A stretch of 64,000 nucleotides of DNA from Rostratula benghalensis (Eukaryota; Chordata; Aves; Charadriiformes; Rostratulidae): contig VXAI01000020.1 in the NCBI GenBank assembly GCA_013399305.1, positions 4,186,545 to 4,250,544 of the forward strand. The letters are read 5' to 3'. The notes below the pieces were generated by a model. That model was not told the origin of the DNA and did no database searches. It was given only the letters and a program-made list of their open reading frames with translations. This document shows positions 1-13,930 of the stretch, in pieces (positions within the stretch are counted from its first letter, which is position 1; every line of letters begins with the position of its first letter). Made by a program: the position numbers and the translations under genes.

Positions 1-787
1 GAGTATGGAATGCTCTGATCTGTGTTAGTGGAATGCTATGAAAACCAACATGCAACATGCGTGTTGATGCTTACCAACGTGATTTCCTCATACTCAAGCA
101 TTCCATTCAACCCACAACAACACATGCAAACACAAAATACACATACAGTTTTATCAGTAGAAAATTTTATCTGTAGGAATGAACAGTGTAACAGTAAGGT
201 GAACTTTAACATTTTTTCAGCAATACATGTAGTTCTTAAATTTTAAAAGAGGAAGTAATTCCTCCTGTGTGAATGTTGTGGTTTGGGTCAGACTGAGCAC
301 TGAAACAAATGAGAAATGCTGTCTTTTACTTCCCTTCAGTAGATTATGTCAAAAATATACTGCTTCTGCATCAAAATACTTAGCTGAATTGGATCCAAGG
401 TTTTCAACTGCTACTGGTAGGCTATAGGAACAACAAAATTATTATTATCCTGATAACCCACATAAACAGAGGCACTGCTTGTAAAACATATAACCCAGAT
501 TTTTGACCTCCTAATCTCTGATAAGGCTTCTCTCATGTGTAAGATGCCTACAAGAGAGATACAAGTTTGATTAAAGGCCTGAGAATCTTCGTGTATGAAA
601 ACAGTTTGAAAAAAGTTTCTTGATCCAAAGAATAGAGACCCAGAAAATTTGTCATAACTTCTTCAAAACTGCTGCAGAAAGAAGAAAGTAGAAGAGGATA
701 GGGGCAATTTCAGGATAAGAAAAACTGTGGGAGGATTTTTACAGGTGGTCTGAGAAAGAACAGAGGAAGAGCCTTTTCTGTGCCATT
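1..787. other. No gene recognised
   Basis: AT-rich sequence with only short chance open frames. I see no exon with cadherin or other recognisable motifs on either strand. Confidence 0.6.
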
Positions 788-950
788 TACAGAATCATAG
801 AATAGTTAGAGTTGTAAGGGACCTTAAAGATCATCCAGTTCCAACCTGTACTGGAATACTGCTACAAGGTGCCCTTGGAACCTTCTTTCCTCCGGGCTGA
901 ACAGGCCCAATTCTCTCAGCCTGTCTTCACAGATGTACTTCAAGGAGCAT
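788..950 (-). mobile_element. CR1 LINE 3'-end fragment
   Basis: Begins with the reversed CR1 terminus (ACAGAATCATAGAATAGTTA, then GTAAGGGACCTTAAAGATCATCCAGTTCCAACC). It continues into the reversed end of the CR1 reverse-transcriptase ORF, including the reverse complement of [13 protein letters not shown]. It is 5'-truncated, as most CR1 copies are. Confidence 0.85.
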
Positions 951-3900
951 CTATGAGCACCTCCCAGACTTGGAATTGTGTCTGCCTTGCTTTCTTTCCT
1001 TAACTTCACCCTCCTGGACCATCTCTCCCATTTCTCCCTCACTCCCAGGGAAGCAGAGATCTCTGAGAGCACCACTAGTGCCCCTTGACACAGAAACAGC
1101 CTCCTACTGCAGGTCCCTTTTGCTTACCTTGTGCCTCACTCAGCTACTCCCACCCCCCAAATTAAGCATGTGTTTCCAAAGAGCCTTGAACAAGCTCCAT
1201 GGAAGGCCCTCATGAATTTCATTACTGCCAAATAGTGAAGTTCTATATTATTTATGGGATACCATAGTTTGCAAGTCTGTTTTAGGGGAAGCCTAAAGCA
1301 TTGCAGAAACAGTAACTGCTTGAGCACTTATATTGGCTTTTTAAATACTGTTATAAGGTTAGTTTGTTTTACAGAGGGAAAAATAGATCCTGGGAAGTGG
1401 CATGTCTTGTCACTCCTCTTCAATTGCACAAGTAGTGATTTCAAGGGAGAGAATAAAAGACAGGAACTTCTGTGCCCTGGGCTTTGACCTCTAAATTCAT
1501 AACAGTAAAATCATCTTTCTATGGAAAAGAAGTATTTTATTATTTGGTAGACTTACATTCAGTCCACATCTTTATATATCTGAAAACTTTATAGTGCTCC
1601 TATATTTGGACACTGATTTCAGTGTTAACTGTTTGTCTCATTTCTGCCTATGTTTGAATTGTCTGTTCATAATACGTTTTTTTCTCCCTATTGGAAAACA
1701 GGTTCATTTGCTATTTTGTGAACTTACCACTCATTTTTTCAAAGGCTCAGAACCAGGCCTCGCATTCTTCTCTTATCAGATTCTCATTAAATTGCAGCTC
1801 ATCCACACACTTTCTGAGTTCCAGAAAATTAAAAGTACTTTACTTATGTGTGATATCATGTTGTAAATTTTGGATGGTTTTCACTTACCAGGCATACTCC
1901 GCTGATTTATATAAAGTCTGAATGCACTTTGTTAGCTTCTTGAGAGATGTTGTGGTCAGAACACAAAAATGCAAGAAATGTTGGGGGTTTTCTCTGTTTT
2001 TTTGTTTGTTTGTTTGTTTGTCTGTCTAGTGGATGCAAAAATGAATATTGCTCCACATTTTGAATAAAGCACACATATCAATTATGACTGCAATCATCTC
2101 TACCTTGAACTTAAATGGCTGTAAAAAGTGAAAACTTCCCCGAAAAAATTCTTCGTTCTAATGTTCTTATTTATAAAGTGATTACTGTTTTTCTTGCAAA
2201 GGCAGAAGTAAAGAACAGAAATATTTCTATCCTGAATATGATAGACTGGAGATGGCATTTTGCCAGACCTTTGATACATTAGTTTTTGCATACAGTGATG
2301 ATATTGGGATGATGAAATCTTGTCGTTGAGGTAATCTACTACACTGGAAAGTACTTTGCAGGGTTCTTTGATTTAGAAATTAGGATTTTCCATAGTAAAA
2401 TTATTATTGTTGCACATAATTGTGAAAACAAAGGGCCATATACTGTGAGCTAACTCGCATCCAAGCTTTTTTGCACAACTTTCAAATTTTTAACAGGAAA
2501 AAAAAATTATAAAAATGCATATAACTTTTGCATTTGAAGTTTTTCTGAATTCTCTGTCATTTGTCTTTATTTGTATTTATTACTCTTTCCATGAATTCTT
2601 GTACAAAATATAGTGACTTAGAAAAGTGCAATAAATAAAAATTTCTTTTTGAAGACAAAAACATTGCAACTTCTGTAACTACTAAATGTTTCTTCCTATT
2701 AGAAGATACTAAAATGAAGAATGTTATTATTCCACAGGATTTCAAACTGATTGGATTCCTCTGCCATTTCCACCTTCATCATATTTTTTTTCTTAAATTC
2801 ACACATCAAAAAAACCCTCCAATATTGTTACACTTGAGGTGTGATACTGCCACAACAGAGGTTCTGGTCAAACAATAAAGGAAAGGGCAATATTTGAAAA
2901 CTTACTCTGCAATCCATTTGTTGCAGATTCAGAAGGGGGAGTACTTGAGGTTGAGGCTGCAAAGGTGTATTCACACCATCAAGGCTTTTCCCTTGCTGTT
3001 GAAAGTAACTCTCCAGAAATTTACCTGTCCCATATTCCTATCAAGACAAAGCAATTGATGGCTGATAGCATCCTTTCTTTTCTGGGTCCAGGCCAATTCC
3101 TATTGAAGTCACTAAAAAGAATCCCTCTGGCTTGAGCAAGAAGTTAAATTGGCCTTGCCTGGGTTTGTGGTATAGCCCTGGGCAGAACACAAACCCTCTG
3201 TCCCATAATTAATCTGCATGCTACCTTCCAATATTATAGCAAGCCAAGTTAATACTTTATTTGGAGAGTGTAGTTCTTTTATGTTGCATTTCAAGCAGTT
3301 CAAAGCAAAGTCTTATTTTAGGTACCTATACATAATTATAAAACTGAGATCATCAAATGTTAGCAGCAGATAAAATTTGTAGGGTACACAAGGATATTAC
3401 AGAGTTGTTGGGGTGTTTTTTCTTCCTATTAGGTAATTTACTTTCTGTTTACTGTATTATCTGGAAGAGGGACAGCACAAGATAGGGACTGGCTAACGAA
3501 GAATAATAATGATTGTCCTGGTGTTTACATTTTTATGATGGTATTTATGTTTTTAAATTTATGATAAATTCAAAGCTATGATACAGGGATGCCATAATAC
3601 TGCATTACATGAAATTTTTAGAAAGTGAAAGCAAGGAAGGATGAATTCTACTTCTGATGTGAGAAAAATCTTTTCAAAAGATGCAAACCTTTTTTATGGC
3701 ATACACTCAGTTTTAGGCAGGAAACTAAATTTCTGAGGAAATTTGTAGGAAAAATCAGTAATAAAATGTATGTATGTATGCATTTTTTTATTTCACCCTA
3801 AACAGGGTTTAAAGGACAGAAAAATAATTGTGACAAGACTCATAAACCCAAGTTGAAGCTATATCCTTCAAAAAATCAGATCAAACATAGAATCAGGCTT

Positions 3901-6900
3901 GCTGAACAAAAAGTGTTTAATTGTTTATTGTTTTTATAATATGAACCAGGTCTGATAGGTTAGCAGGTTGTGAGAAAATTATTAAAGGAAACATTTAACC
4001 TTTGTTCCACCATTTAACCTTTGTAACACCAAAGGTAAGTATCATAACCAATCCCTGAAATTTACTTAATGTGGGGAATTGTTTGAGACTCATCTGACTA
4101 AATGAATGTTTACTACACCAGCACAAACATCTGAGCTTAGGCTTTTTTACAGTCAGCAGAGATCTGGCCAATAGTTGATGTCTGTGTCTCATCCTAAACT
4201 AGATGCCAGTCAGATTAATTTTGTCCTGTGTGGCACTGATCATATTTACTCTACTTGACTGACCACAGATGGTGACTACCTAACTCTAGGTTACCTGTAC
4301 GAGTAGCTCAAATATAGACATCTACACTGCAGACAGCAAAAAGTCAGATAAATTAATATTTGCCCTTGTGATGCTGTGAACATAGTTTTTGTAAGATTCA
4401 TTCATATATTAAACAGGTATCATAGAAGAGCCTGAGCCAGGAATAGTTTAAAGCAGTCAACTGATTAGGTGACTTTTGAATAGGAAATACCTTGGGACAA
4501 ATCTTTGTTCTTAATTGTTCAAAGAAAGGACTGAAATCACTGTATTTTACATCCTATTAAACTCTATTAACTATGGGGATTTCATAGTTAATGTTCTGCA
4601 ATGAATGGCATTTAAAACTTCGGAAGAACCCCCTTTTCATTCCAGGGCAGTATAGGATTCATTTGAAAATTTCTAATAGTTCAAAGGGATGGAAAAACTT
4701 TCTTTTGCTCATTTCAGTTCCATACCTTTTTTTTGCTAGTCTATGCCTCCAAGGCACATTTGAACATCTCATCCTTTTGATCCATCTGGTGGAATATATA
4801 CACAGAGTGGGAGCAATTTAAAAGGGAAGTTGATTTATTTTAACTTACTTTAATTTACACATTCATATAGGTTTTTTGCTATCTGCTTAACATGGCACAC
4901 CCTTACCCAGTCCCTTGGCACACTAACTGAACCAGCCTTAGATTACCTTTGAATTTCTTAGCCTTAGACTATGAAGGCTAAATTCAGAGATGATCTCTCA
5001 GATGAACCAGGAATCTAGTGTGGATCTAAGGTGGTTAACATACCTAGCAAATTAAATAAATTTAGATTACCACTAGAGTAATTTCATCTCACAACTACAG
5101 TTGCTTTAAATTTACATAAAACTTCATTCCTGAAGGTGGCAGCATCATGAGCAAATCAATATACAGCCTTCAATGCATGCAAAAACCAGGATCATGACCG
5201 TGCAATTATAAATGCTAATTTAACAGTAGAACCACATACAACCTTTTAACATGTATAACTGCGAGTAAGTTCTGTGCTAGGAGTTGGTTAGAGGTTTGCA
5301 CTGAGTATATCCCATGTTTTTCTCTTGAGCTGTAAAACTTTAAAAGAACACCCTTTCCCTTAGATCCCTTAGTAGCAATTCACGCTACTGGTCTTCATTA
5401 ATTATTAGAAGCATTACATACCAGAGGTGGGGAAATTTGAACATTTTTGGCCTGATTCTTTATTCCTCAAAGGTCATTTTGCATTACACAGACACTGTAA
5501 AAGCACTCACATCATGATCTGTCTTCTCTGTCCACTTTAAAGCCCTCTTCATAATGCGAACACTGTAGGAGCCTACAAGGGTTTTTTTTTGTTTGTTTTG
5601 GGTTTTTTTTTTACTTTTTTCTTTGAAGTTACTGTCTGTGTAGGCTGGATGGTTAAAGAAAAAGGATGGGATAAGGGTTTTCACCCACCATTGTCCCTAT
5701 GTATATAGAGGCATGAATCACCCATTTGTACTTAAGCAAATTATTTTTAAACTGCCTTTTGTAGCAAGCACCTGAGATCATACTGAAATCAGGGGGGAGG
5801 GAAAGTTTCATTAAGCTTAAAGAGTATGAGATAAAACTTTCCTTTAGCTAGACTTAAATCCAAAAAAAGCAAAGAAGAGGTACAGGTCGTTCTTGTATAG
5901 TTCCTGGGACAGCCAGAGGGATTCTTACTCTGCTCCCAGAGGAATGCAAGCTTTATTCCATCCACAATTCCTTGGAAAAAAACCAAGCTTCTCAGAGAGG
6001 GCAAGTCCAGCCTTTCCCACTTGGGTAAGCAGGGTGAACCACCTCATGCAGGGTGGCACATCTATGGGAAGGTAAAGCAATATGTGGGCATGTTCTACGG
6101 TGCTTCCTCCTAGAAGAAAGAATTTGCATCATTCCTTAATAATGGTGACACCTAAATATTGCAAACGAGCTCTTAGTTCTTCCTTAGCCATTTTCTGGTA
6201 TGCAGAGCACATTTTCCAGTCCAACAGGACTCTCCTCTGTAGTGCAAGCCTCTTGTTGTCAGGTTCCTGGAGCAGAAACCTCCAGACCATTGTTTTGCAT
6301 CTGGGTCTTGGTGAAGTGGTGAGAGCGGCCTATGGCTTCCCCACACCTCTCCTGGGTGCTGCTCCCTCAGACGTGCCCGGCAACCAGCCAGCTCCATAAA
6401 GCACGGGCTATTTAATTAGAAAAAGCATTTAGGAGAAAACATGCCTTAAAAACATTGAAATAGCATGAATAAAATGTAGCTTACCTGCTTGTTACACATT
6501 TTTTTCCGCATCAAAATCCTTTAGAGGGTTTGTCTGTCTTGCTCAGTCTTACATCTGTCAGTGATAAGAATGCCTTTTCTCTCATGTCAGAACCGAGATT
6601 CTCCGCATTTTCAGATCCTCTGACTTCTAATGCTTCCTAAACCTGACCAAACTAGTCTAAGCTAGTCCCACAGGGCAATACTTCAAAAGGCTTTTTTTTC
6701 CGCTTCATTTTGGTATTGCAATTCACCCTCATTATTTTTAGTTCCTGCAGCAAATATTCCCTGCGTTAACAGGTGAGCCAGGAAGACTTCAACTAACAGC
6801 TCTGTAAAAATGTGTATATAACCTCCATAAAGTCAGGAGAGTTGCTATTGAATCTTCTGTGCTCCTATCACTTCTGCAACATTAACACAGATGAAATTAC

Positions 6901-9900
6901 ACCATTGTTGACAGCCTTTCATTTGTGTTGGGGAGTTCCTGATGCAGCTTCTTTAGAATTTCACTCCAAAAAAATATTTTATCAGTTCTCTCTGGCAAAA
7001 ACACAGCTGCCAGAAATCCCCTACGTTGCCTCTTGCCCCAGCTCTGCCAAGGCAGAATTAGCTCATTTCTGGGGCGGCTGCACTATCGTCAGCTGTGGTT
7101 TTGTTTTCACCTGGGCCGCTTTGCACTCCGGACATGCTTGTAGACTGAGACATGAAGACAACATGTTGGACTGTATCTCAAAGAAAACTGGAATGGCTGA
7201 GTGGTGTTACCGCAGCTGATGGCAAGTGTTACTGGCCTGTCATACAGAATGATCAGAATTTTAAAAAAATAATTACAGTCAGATTATAAAAAAGGATATA
7301 TACAACAAAGGGCAAAAGTTAAACTGAGTGGAAATGAGAACTGTGATTCCCTTCTGTTTCTGAAATAAATGTAGATGTTTAGAAGAGCCCTGAGTGTAAC
7401 AGGGTGTGGAAACTACGCTGTGCCCAGACACAGCAGGGTCCATCTCTGGAACGCAGTCCTTCCTGTGCACCCTTCTTGCAATAGCAGTTTTTCTGTTTCC
7501 TACCTCTGTATTCACTCATCTTACTGCTTTTACTCTATAGAACAATTCTTTCAGAAGTCTATTCTACCAACTTCTACCCTGAGCTTTCACCCAGGCTATG
7601 ACTAGATAGGCCATAAATACTCTATAGACCATTCAGATATAGCTGAATGATATGCAAGGCCATCCCAACTAGCTGCTGCTTAAAAGTTTTTCCAATGATT
7701 AATTTACAACCTTGCATTTTTAAATTAAAGACTTGCTTATTTGACATGCCAGATGAAAGTATATTACATATTTTGATGAGTGGAAATGAATCTGTATTTG
7801 AGGGAAAAAAAAGTCAATGCAATTTCACAATGAGAACCTTGGAGCCTTCCCAGCATTCACAGCTCGAAGGTGTCCAAGAGTGCTTATAGAAAGGTAAACA
7901 GAAAGGTACATGGTCTTAGTCATAAGTAGATAGTTTTACCATTACATGTGGTTTCTGTGCCTCCAAAAATATTCACTGTATTTTTGTGACAATGTGAAAG
8001 TGGCTGGTGCTTGATAATCCAATACAATACATTTCAATTTGTAAATGTTTCAATTTGTACATTTCCTGCATAATGCTGCATAAGGATTTGCATGTTTGGA
8101 AGCATGTTTCTGCTTCTGCTTTTACAGACTTTAGTCAGAGAAAGGCTCAAAATGAAGTGTTGTATCTGGATCTCCAAATGTTAAATATGTTAAAAAAACC
8201 CAAATGTTAAATATCTATCAGGATTTCATGGGAACCCAGAGCTTCAGAAAATGGATTTTTAATCAGGGTGACTTGGCTTGGGAGTTTACATTGGCTTCTG
8301 TCCAAGCAGAAAGAACCAAAAGAGCAAATTACACCTCCACACCCAGTTAGAAAGTCTGCAGGTATTAAGTTGTTTGTTAAGTAGTCATTGCGTTAGTAAT
8401 TTTAGCTGTGCTTGTTCTTTGTGGAAGGTAACAGGCTCTTCCAGATAGTTTCAAAACATGGCAGGGCAAAACTTGATCTTATTAAAATTAAGTTTCTACA
8501 TGAACTGTTGCTTCTTGCTTCACAGGTTTCTTCTGCTCTTCTCAGCCAAAATTATTTCTAATGTATTCTTCTCTGTGAAGCATTTTTTTTACAGATATTT
8601 AATTTAGAAAGACACTAAAATCCTTTGCCATCAAAATCACAATGTTCACAGCAGGCTCCTTTGCCTCTTAGGCCTGTCTTCTTATGCTTTTGATTTTCAG
8701 TTTCTCTTGATTGGAAGAAAAATTGTACCTCTCTCTTGCAGAAAGGTTCTGTTACATTTTATAAAAAAATAAATTAAAACATGCTTCCACAAGGTCAGTT
8801 AATCAGTTTAATGCTTTTTAAGCTTCCTTAGACTTCTGAATTTCAGGTTTAATTGAAGCTGTAGCTCAATTCTGTTCAATGAATGCCATATTATAGAAGC
8901 CTGGTCAGAAATACTTATTTTTCTGAATAGATTTGGCTTCAGAAAGCAAGAATGACCAAATGATTACAGTAATACTCATATGTTTTACTTGGCCTTTTGC
9001 TGTTGTAGTAGGAAATTGCTCTTGGAACATTGAAATGAGTGAAATGGTCTAGAGCTATCGTCTTTCCTCCGTAACAGCAATGAAACGTCCTAGCTAGTGT
9101 GAGTGAAGTATAAGACTTACTCCAGTTCACAGAGGTGTAACTGAAGGTAGAGTTTAGTTCAAAGGCTGCTATACATGTAACCTACAAGCCGAGCTAGTTC
9201 TTCTGGCTCAGTGGGACTACTCATAGGAGGAGGAAAAGCAGGATTACGACTTGAAGAGTGGAACCACGATGCAATCCAGAGGAAGTCTGTTATGCAGACA
9301 GTCTGCAGTCCCTAGCAAAGTTAACTTTCCAAGCACAGAATTCCAGTGCAATGCAGCACCATCAATCACTCGTGTGTCTTTAGGGTGTCTGGACTACTGG
9401 CATAACCTTATGAGAGATGTAGCTGTAGCAACTGGACATGCAGGCACAGCTCTCTCAAACTTCCTTTGCCTTGCATACCACTGTCAAATTCCTGTTCAGA
9501 TACCTGTGCCCTTGCTGAGGAGCTCAGCTGTCCCTCAGGCTCAGTGACTACTGCTGACACCAGCTAGGGTGGTTTGAAGCATTCCAGCTCTCCAAGGTGA
9601 TTCATCCTTTTTGTGCCTGTGTCCCCAAGCGTGCTCAAAATCAGCATATTTCAACTTACATACAGTTTGTAGGCCAAAAAAAAAAAGGTTCAGCTGCCAT
9701 TGCCATGGATTGCATGGTTAATTTCTGAGTTTAAAGAGGCATGCATGCCTCCTTGTTGGCTGAATTTGTAATCTGCAAAATGATAGGACGGATTTTCTTT
9801 TGCCTTCTCATACCTCTGTGGAATTTCTCGTAAATACAGCTGCAGCATACACACTGGAGCTTGTTTTACGAGCTGTGCAGCAGTGGGCTGGTAACATATC

Positions 9901-12669
9901 TAAACACAGTGTAAGCCTTGAGGCTTCTTTTCAAGCCAGATGTCAAACTATCATATGTTTAAGGCACTGACAGAACTGTGGAAAATGATCCTGATGGAAT
10001 GTGTGGTATTATCTCTGGAAGTTTACATGTCCTGCTTGGCAAATTAGAGCTACAAAGAGGGGAAGTAAAAGATGAAAGAAGTTGCAAAGGAGTAAGTCTC
10101 TGCAGTTAAACAAGCTGCTTGCAAGCTTCAGTTCATGAAGCAAAATTTTATCAAAAGTACTTTCAGGAATGAACAGTTGATCTTTTCTGTGCAGATGGCA
10201 TTCTGATGGTGCTTTATGGTATGATTTATAAAAAACTGCTCCAGAAAAGGACGGGATTTTCCATGTAATGGACCATTTGAGCACTGCTGCAGAAACATGA
10301 GTCGATGCCTGACCCTGTGGCACAGAGGAAGGGTGACAGGAGTGTGAATAAGCCACAGGTACACTCAAACCACAAAATCATGCTTCTCTCTTTTTAGGAG
10401 TCAGCTTGAGGTTTGTGCAAGTGTCCACAAAGATCTGCAGATGACTGTGCGATCAATTTGCATCTAATACTGTATGTAAACAGCTCGTATTGCAAACTAC
10501 TTCGGAATTAAGAACATATAATTTATATATTTGCTCTGAATTTAGCCAAAATGGCAATGTGATGCTGCAATGCCATTCCAAAAGCTGCTGAAGAATTCAT
10601 TTAAACATCCAAAAGATAAAATTTAGCATTAGATCTGTAGTGCATTTCACCTAAGTCACACAACATTCTTTCTGTAGTCACACCATGCAGAATAACTTTA
10701 TAAGTGGAGAAATACCTGTACAGGGATTTCTTCAGAGGGATGGAAAGCCAGCTCAGTGTAGGCCTCTAGTTAATGCTCTGACATGTTAAATGTCGTCATC
10801 CTGCACTCCCTCTGTAGTCACTGGGAGGAGATAAGCGTCTCCAGCAAGTAATTGAGATCTTGGACGCTCTGATTCACCTTCTACAGGTGTCTTCCTCTCC
10901 ACAGACTGCACAGGAAGACTGTGCTCCTATTTTATTTACCCAAGTTAGGTGCATAAAGTTAAATGAACAAAAGGTTCCTGTAGAATACCTGGAGGAATTC
11001 CAGTGTATCGTTCCCTCTTTGTTCCCTTTTTGTACCTGCAAAGCAAGTTACACAGAATTTGTATTTAAAATATATAAATCCCCTCCTGCATATGAGAAAG
11101 ATATATATTGACTGGGCATGAAACACTTTTCTCACAGAAGTAAGTAGGGCTTTTATTATTATCTTCAACTGCACTAAGACTTTACCCCAAAGATTTTGGA
11201 AATGGTTTGGGACCACTCAGCTCTTTTCCTCTTTAGCCATAAATCCCATATTCCTACAACTGGAGTTTCCAACCTTACTGATGGACCCAGTTTAGCAGGT
11301 GGAAAGAGAAAAAAGTCCTCATTCTCCTCCTCAGATATGCTTCTTACTTGCTTCTGGGACAAGGAAGCTCTATGAGGGGTGATTTTTCTAGTGAATAAGG
11401 AGGAAAGGAGAAGGGAGAGCAAAGCAGACTGGTGTGCAGGAGAATTGTGGTGGGTAGAAAGGAAATGGCACAAGAACATTTGGATGGAGTCTAACATCCC
11501 CTCAGCAATCACTCTTATGATGGCAACCAGTTACTAGGAGTTTTTGGATGGGTGTTGCCCACCTCTCTTACTTCTCTCAGAGTCTGCTGTTGGTGGTGTG
11601 CAATCAGCCATCTATATATTTAAATCAAGTTGCATAGCTCAGATGCAAGGAGAAGGAAAACAAGGAGCTCTTGTTAAACAATGGAGGTTGCTTTTGTAAA
11701 CAGAGACTGAGGCAGCTCACAATGTCATCTTCTAGGAAGAAAAGGGAGTTGTGACTGTTGCTGGTGTTACAACTTGTGACTGGGAGCAGAGAGGTCCATA
11801 GGAATTTTCATGTGCCATAATTATGTGTATATGTATGATGAGTGGAAGATTTTTGATATTAGAAGGCTCTGACTACAGTAAATTAAGTCATAGAAAGACT
11901 TGGAATCTGGATCTGTACAATAAAGAAATGCAAGCTGTAAATGTAGTGGTAGTTTTTCAGATGGAAATATAATAAATATTAAACAAATAATCAGGGGAAG
12001 CCATGTCTCCAGCATGCAAAGTCAAGACCAGATCTATTTCTGAATTATGTACTCTATTCTAATGCATGGCAAGTAAAATTGTTGTAATGGTCCCCTCTAG
12101 CCTTAAAACATCTGAACTGCTTCTTCTGGTGTAGCAGCTTAATGCAGCGGGCCGAGGGAAGGAGGAGTTTATTACACCAACTGCTGCTGCTCTTCTTAAA
12201 ACCACACCCCAAAGGAAAGGTGCTTGAGAGGAAATTGGTGCAGTAGGTTAATGAAAGGCAGCAGTGGCCAACACAAAGAGGATTCATCTATGCTCATCTC
12301 TGTACAAGTACCATTTGCACCAGCAGGGGCAGGAAGACCAGGAGAAGCATCTGGGAAATCACAACTGAGGGTGAAAACCAGGATTTAGGAATCTTCTTCC
12401 ATTGGTGCTGGTGGTCAAACCCTTTTGCTTGCTATGCCTGTGCAGAGACACTCACTAACCAAGTCCCATCTTTCTTGAAGGCGGTACCTTTCTTTTCCAG
12501 GAACAAGCGCAAATTGAGCTCACTGCACTCACCACAAGTTACTGATTTCCATATTCCTCAAACTTTTCCCGATAGCCTCTTTCTATTCAAAAACTGGTTG
12601 AACCTGAACTGTGTACCTTTCTAAGGTAAAGAGTCAAATCTGAAGTGATACAGAAAAATAAGGAGGCTT
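951..12669. other. Apparently intergenic; no gene recognised
   Basis: Only open frames under about 140 codons, with no family motifs. I looked on the minus strand for desmocollin exons (DxNDN linkers, LDRE blocks), because DSC genes flank the desmogleins in mammals and run the other way, and found none. Contains the TTTG microsatellite and a few GC-richer patches (about 6000-6400, 7000-7200). Confidence 0.55.
1996..2027 (+). repeat. (TTTG)n then (TCTG)n microsatellite
   Basis: TTTGTTTGTTTGTTTG followed by TCTGTCTG. A simple repeat in intergenic DNA. Confidence 0.85.
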
Positions 12670-13060
12670 CACAGAATCACAGAATTGTCAGAGTTGGAAG
12701 GGATCTCTAGAGACCATCTAGTCCAGCTCCCCTGCTAAAGCAGGATTGCCCAGAGCACATTACTCAGGACTGCATCCAGACATGTCCTGAAGGTCTCCTG
12801 AGAAGGAACTCCACAACTTCCCTGAGCAGCCTGTTCCAGGGCTCTGTCACCCTCACCAGAAAGAAGTTTTTCCTCATATTGGAATGTAACTTCCCATGTT
12901 CCAGCTTGTGCCCATTGCCCCTCATCCTGTCACTGGGAGCCACTGAAAAGAGTCCAGCTCCATCCTCCTTTAACCCACCCTTCAGATACTTATAAGCATT
13001 AAGATCTCCCCTCAGCCTTCTCTTCTCCAGGCTAAAGAGTCCCAGTTCTCTCAGTGGGGA
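12670..13060 (-). mobile_element. CR1 LINE 3' portion
   Basis: On the minus strand this reads [20 protein letters not shown], then the CR1 ORF2 C-terminal run ending at the terminus GTCAGAGTTGGAAGGGATCTC / ACAGAATCACAGAATT. It joins directly to the upstream part of a CR1 ORF2 at about 13057-13063, with the middle of ORF2 missing. Confidence 0.88.
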
Positions 13061-13930
13061 CATCACTGGTTACAGGCCTCCAACTTGACCCTGCTCCATT
13101 AATTACAGCCCTTTGTGTCTTGTCACACAGCCAGTTCTCAATCCACCTCACTTCCCCCTCATCTATCCCGTACTTCCTCAGTTTCCTAATGAGGATGTTA
13201 TGGGAGACAGTGTCAAAAGCCTTGCTGAAGTCAAGGTAGATGACATCTGCTGCTCACCCCTCATCCAGCCATCCAGTTAAAACATCATAGAAAACTATTA
13301 GATTGGTCAAGCATGATTTACCTTTGGTAAATCTGTGTTGACCACTTCCAATAACTTCCTGTTCTTCAACATGTTTGGAGATGATATCTAAAACAAGTTA
13401 CTCCATTACCTTCCCAGGGACAGGTATGAGACTAATCAGTCTGTTTGTTTTTCTCCAGTCCTCAGGCACCTCTCCTGTTCCCCGTGACCTTTCAGAGATG
13501 ATGGAGAATGGCCCAGCAATAACATCTGTCAGTTCTTTTAGCACTCGTGGGTGCATCCCGTCAGGGCCCATGGGCTTATGGATGTCCAGTTTGGCCGAGT
13601 GCTCTGTAACCCAGTCCCCCTCTGCAGAGGGAAAATCTTCCTCTCTCCATATCTTTCCCCTTGTCTCCAAGGTTTGGGATTTATGGGGGACAGTTTTAAC
13701 AGTGAAGACTGAAGCAAAGAAGGCATTCAATAGCTCCACCTTCTCTGTGTCTTCCACCACTAAGGTGCCCACCTCATTCATCAGTAGGCCTAGATTTTCC
13801 CTAGTTTTCCTTTTTCTATTGATAATACTGAAAGAACTTTTGTTATCTTTAACTGTGGTAGGCAAGTTCATCTTTGCTTCAGCTTTGGCCCTTCTAATTT
13901 TCCCCCCACCTTTCCTCAAATCATTTCAAC
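13061..13930 (-). mobile_element. CR1 LINE ORF2 fragment (reverse transcriptase, N-terminal half)
   Basis: The minus strand encodes recognisable non-LTR reverse-transcriptase segments in order: NAFFASVFT, KPMGPDGMHPRVLKEL, HRFTKGKSCLTNL, and YLDFSKAFDTVSHN-like sequence near 13195-13245, ending at WRPVTS. Frameshifts and stops break the frame, so it is inactive. The open frame at 13398-13919 is transposon, not a host gene. Confidence 0.9.

Noticed and set aside
6812..7219. 135-codon open frame on the + strand
   Set aside because: No recognisable domain, no splice or promoter context, ordinary composition. Long frames of this size arise by chance in 64 kb.
13398..13919. 173-codon minus-strand frame that looks like a gene
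   Set aside because: It is the CR1 reverse-transcriptase N-terminal part, reported as a mobile element.
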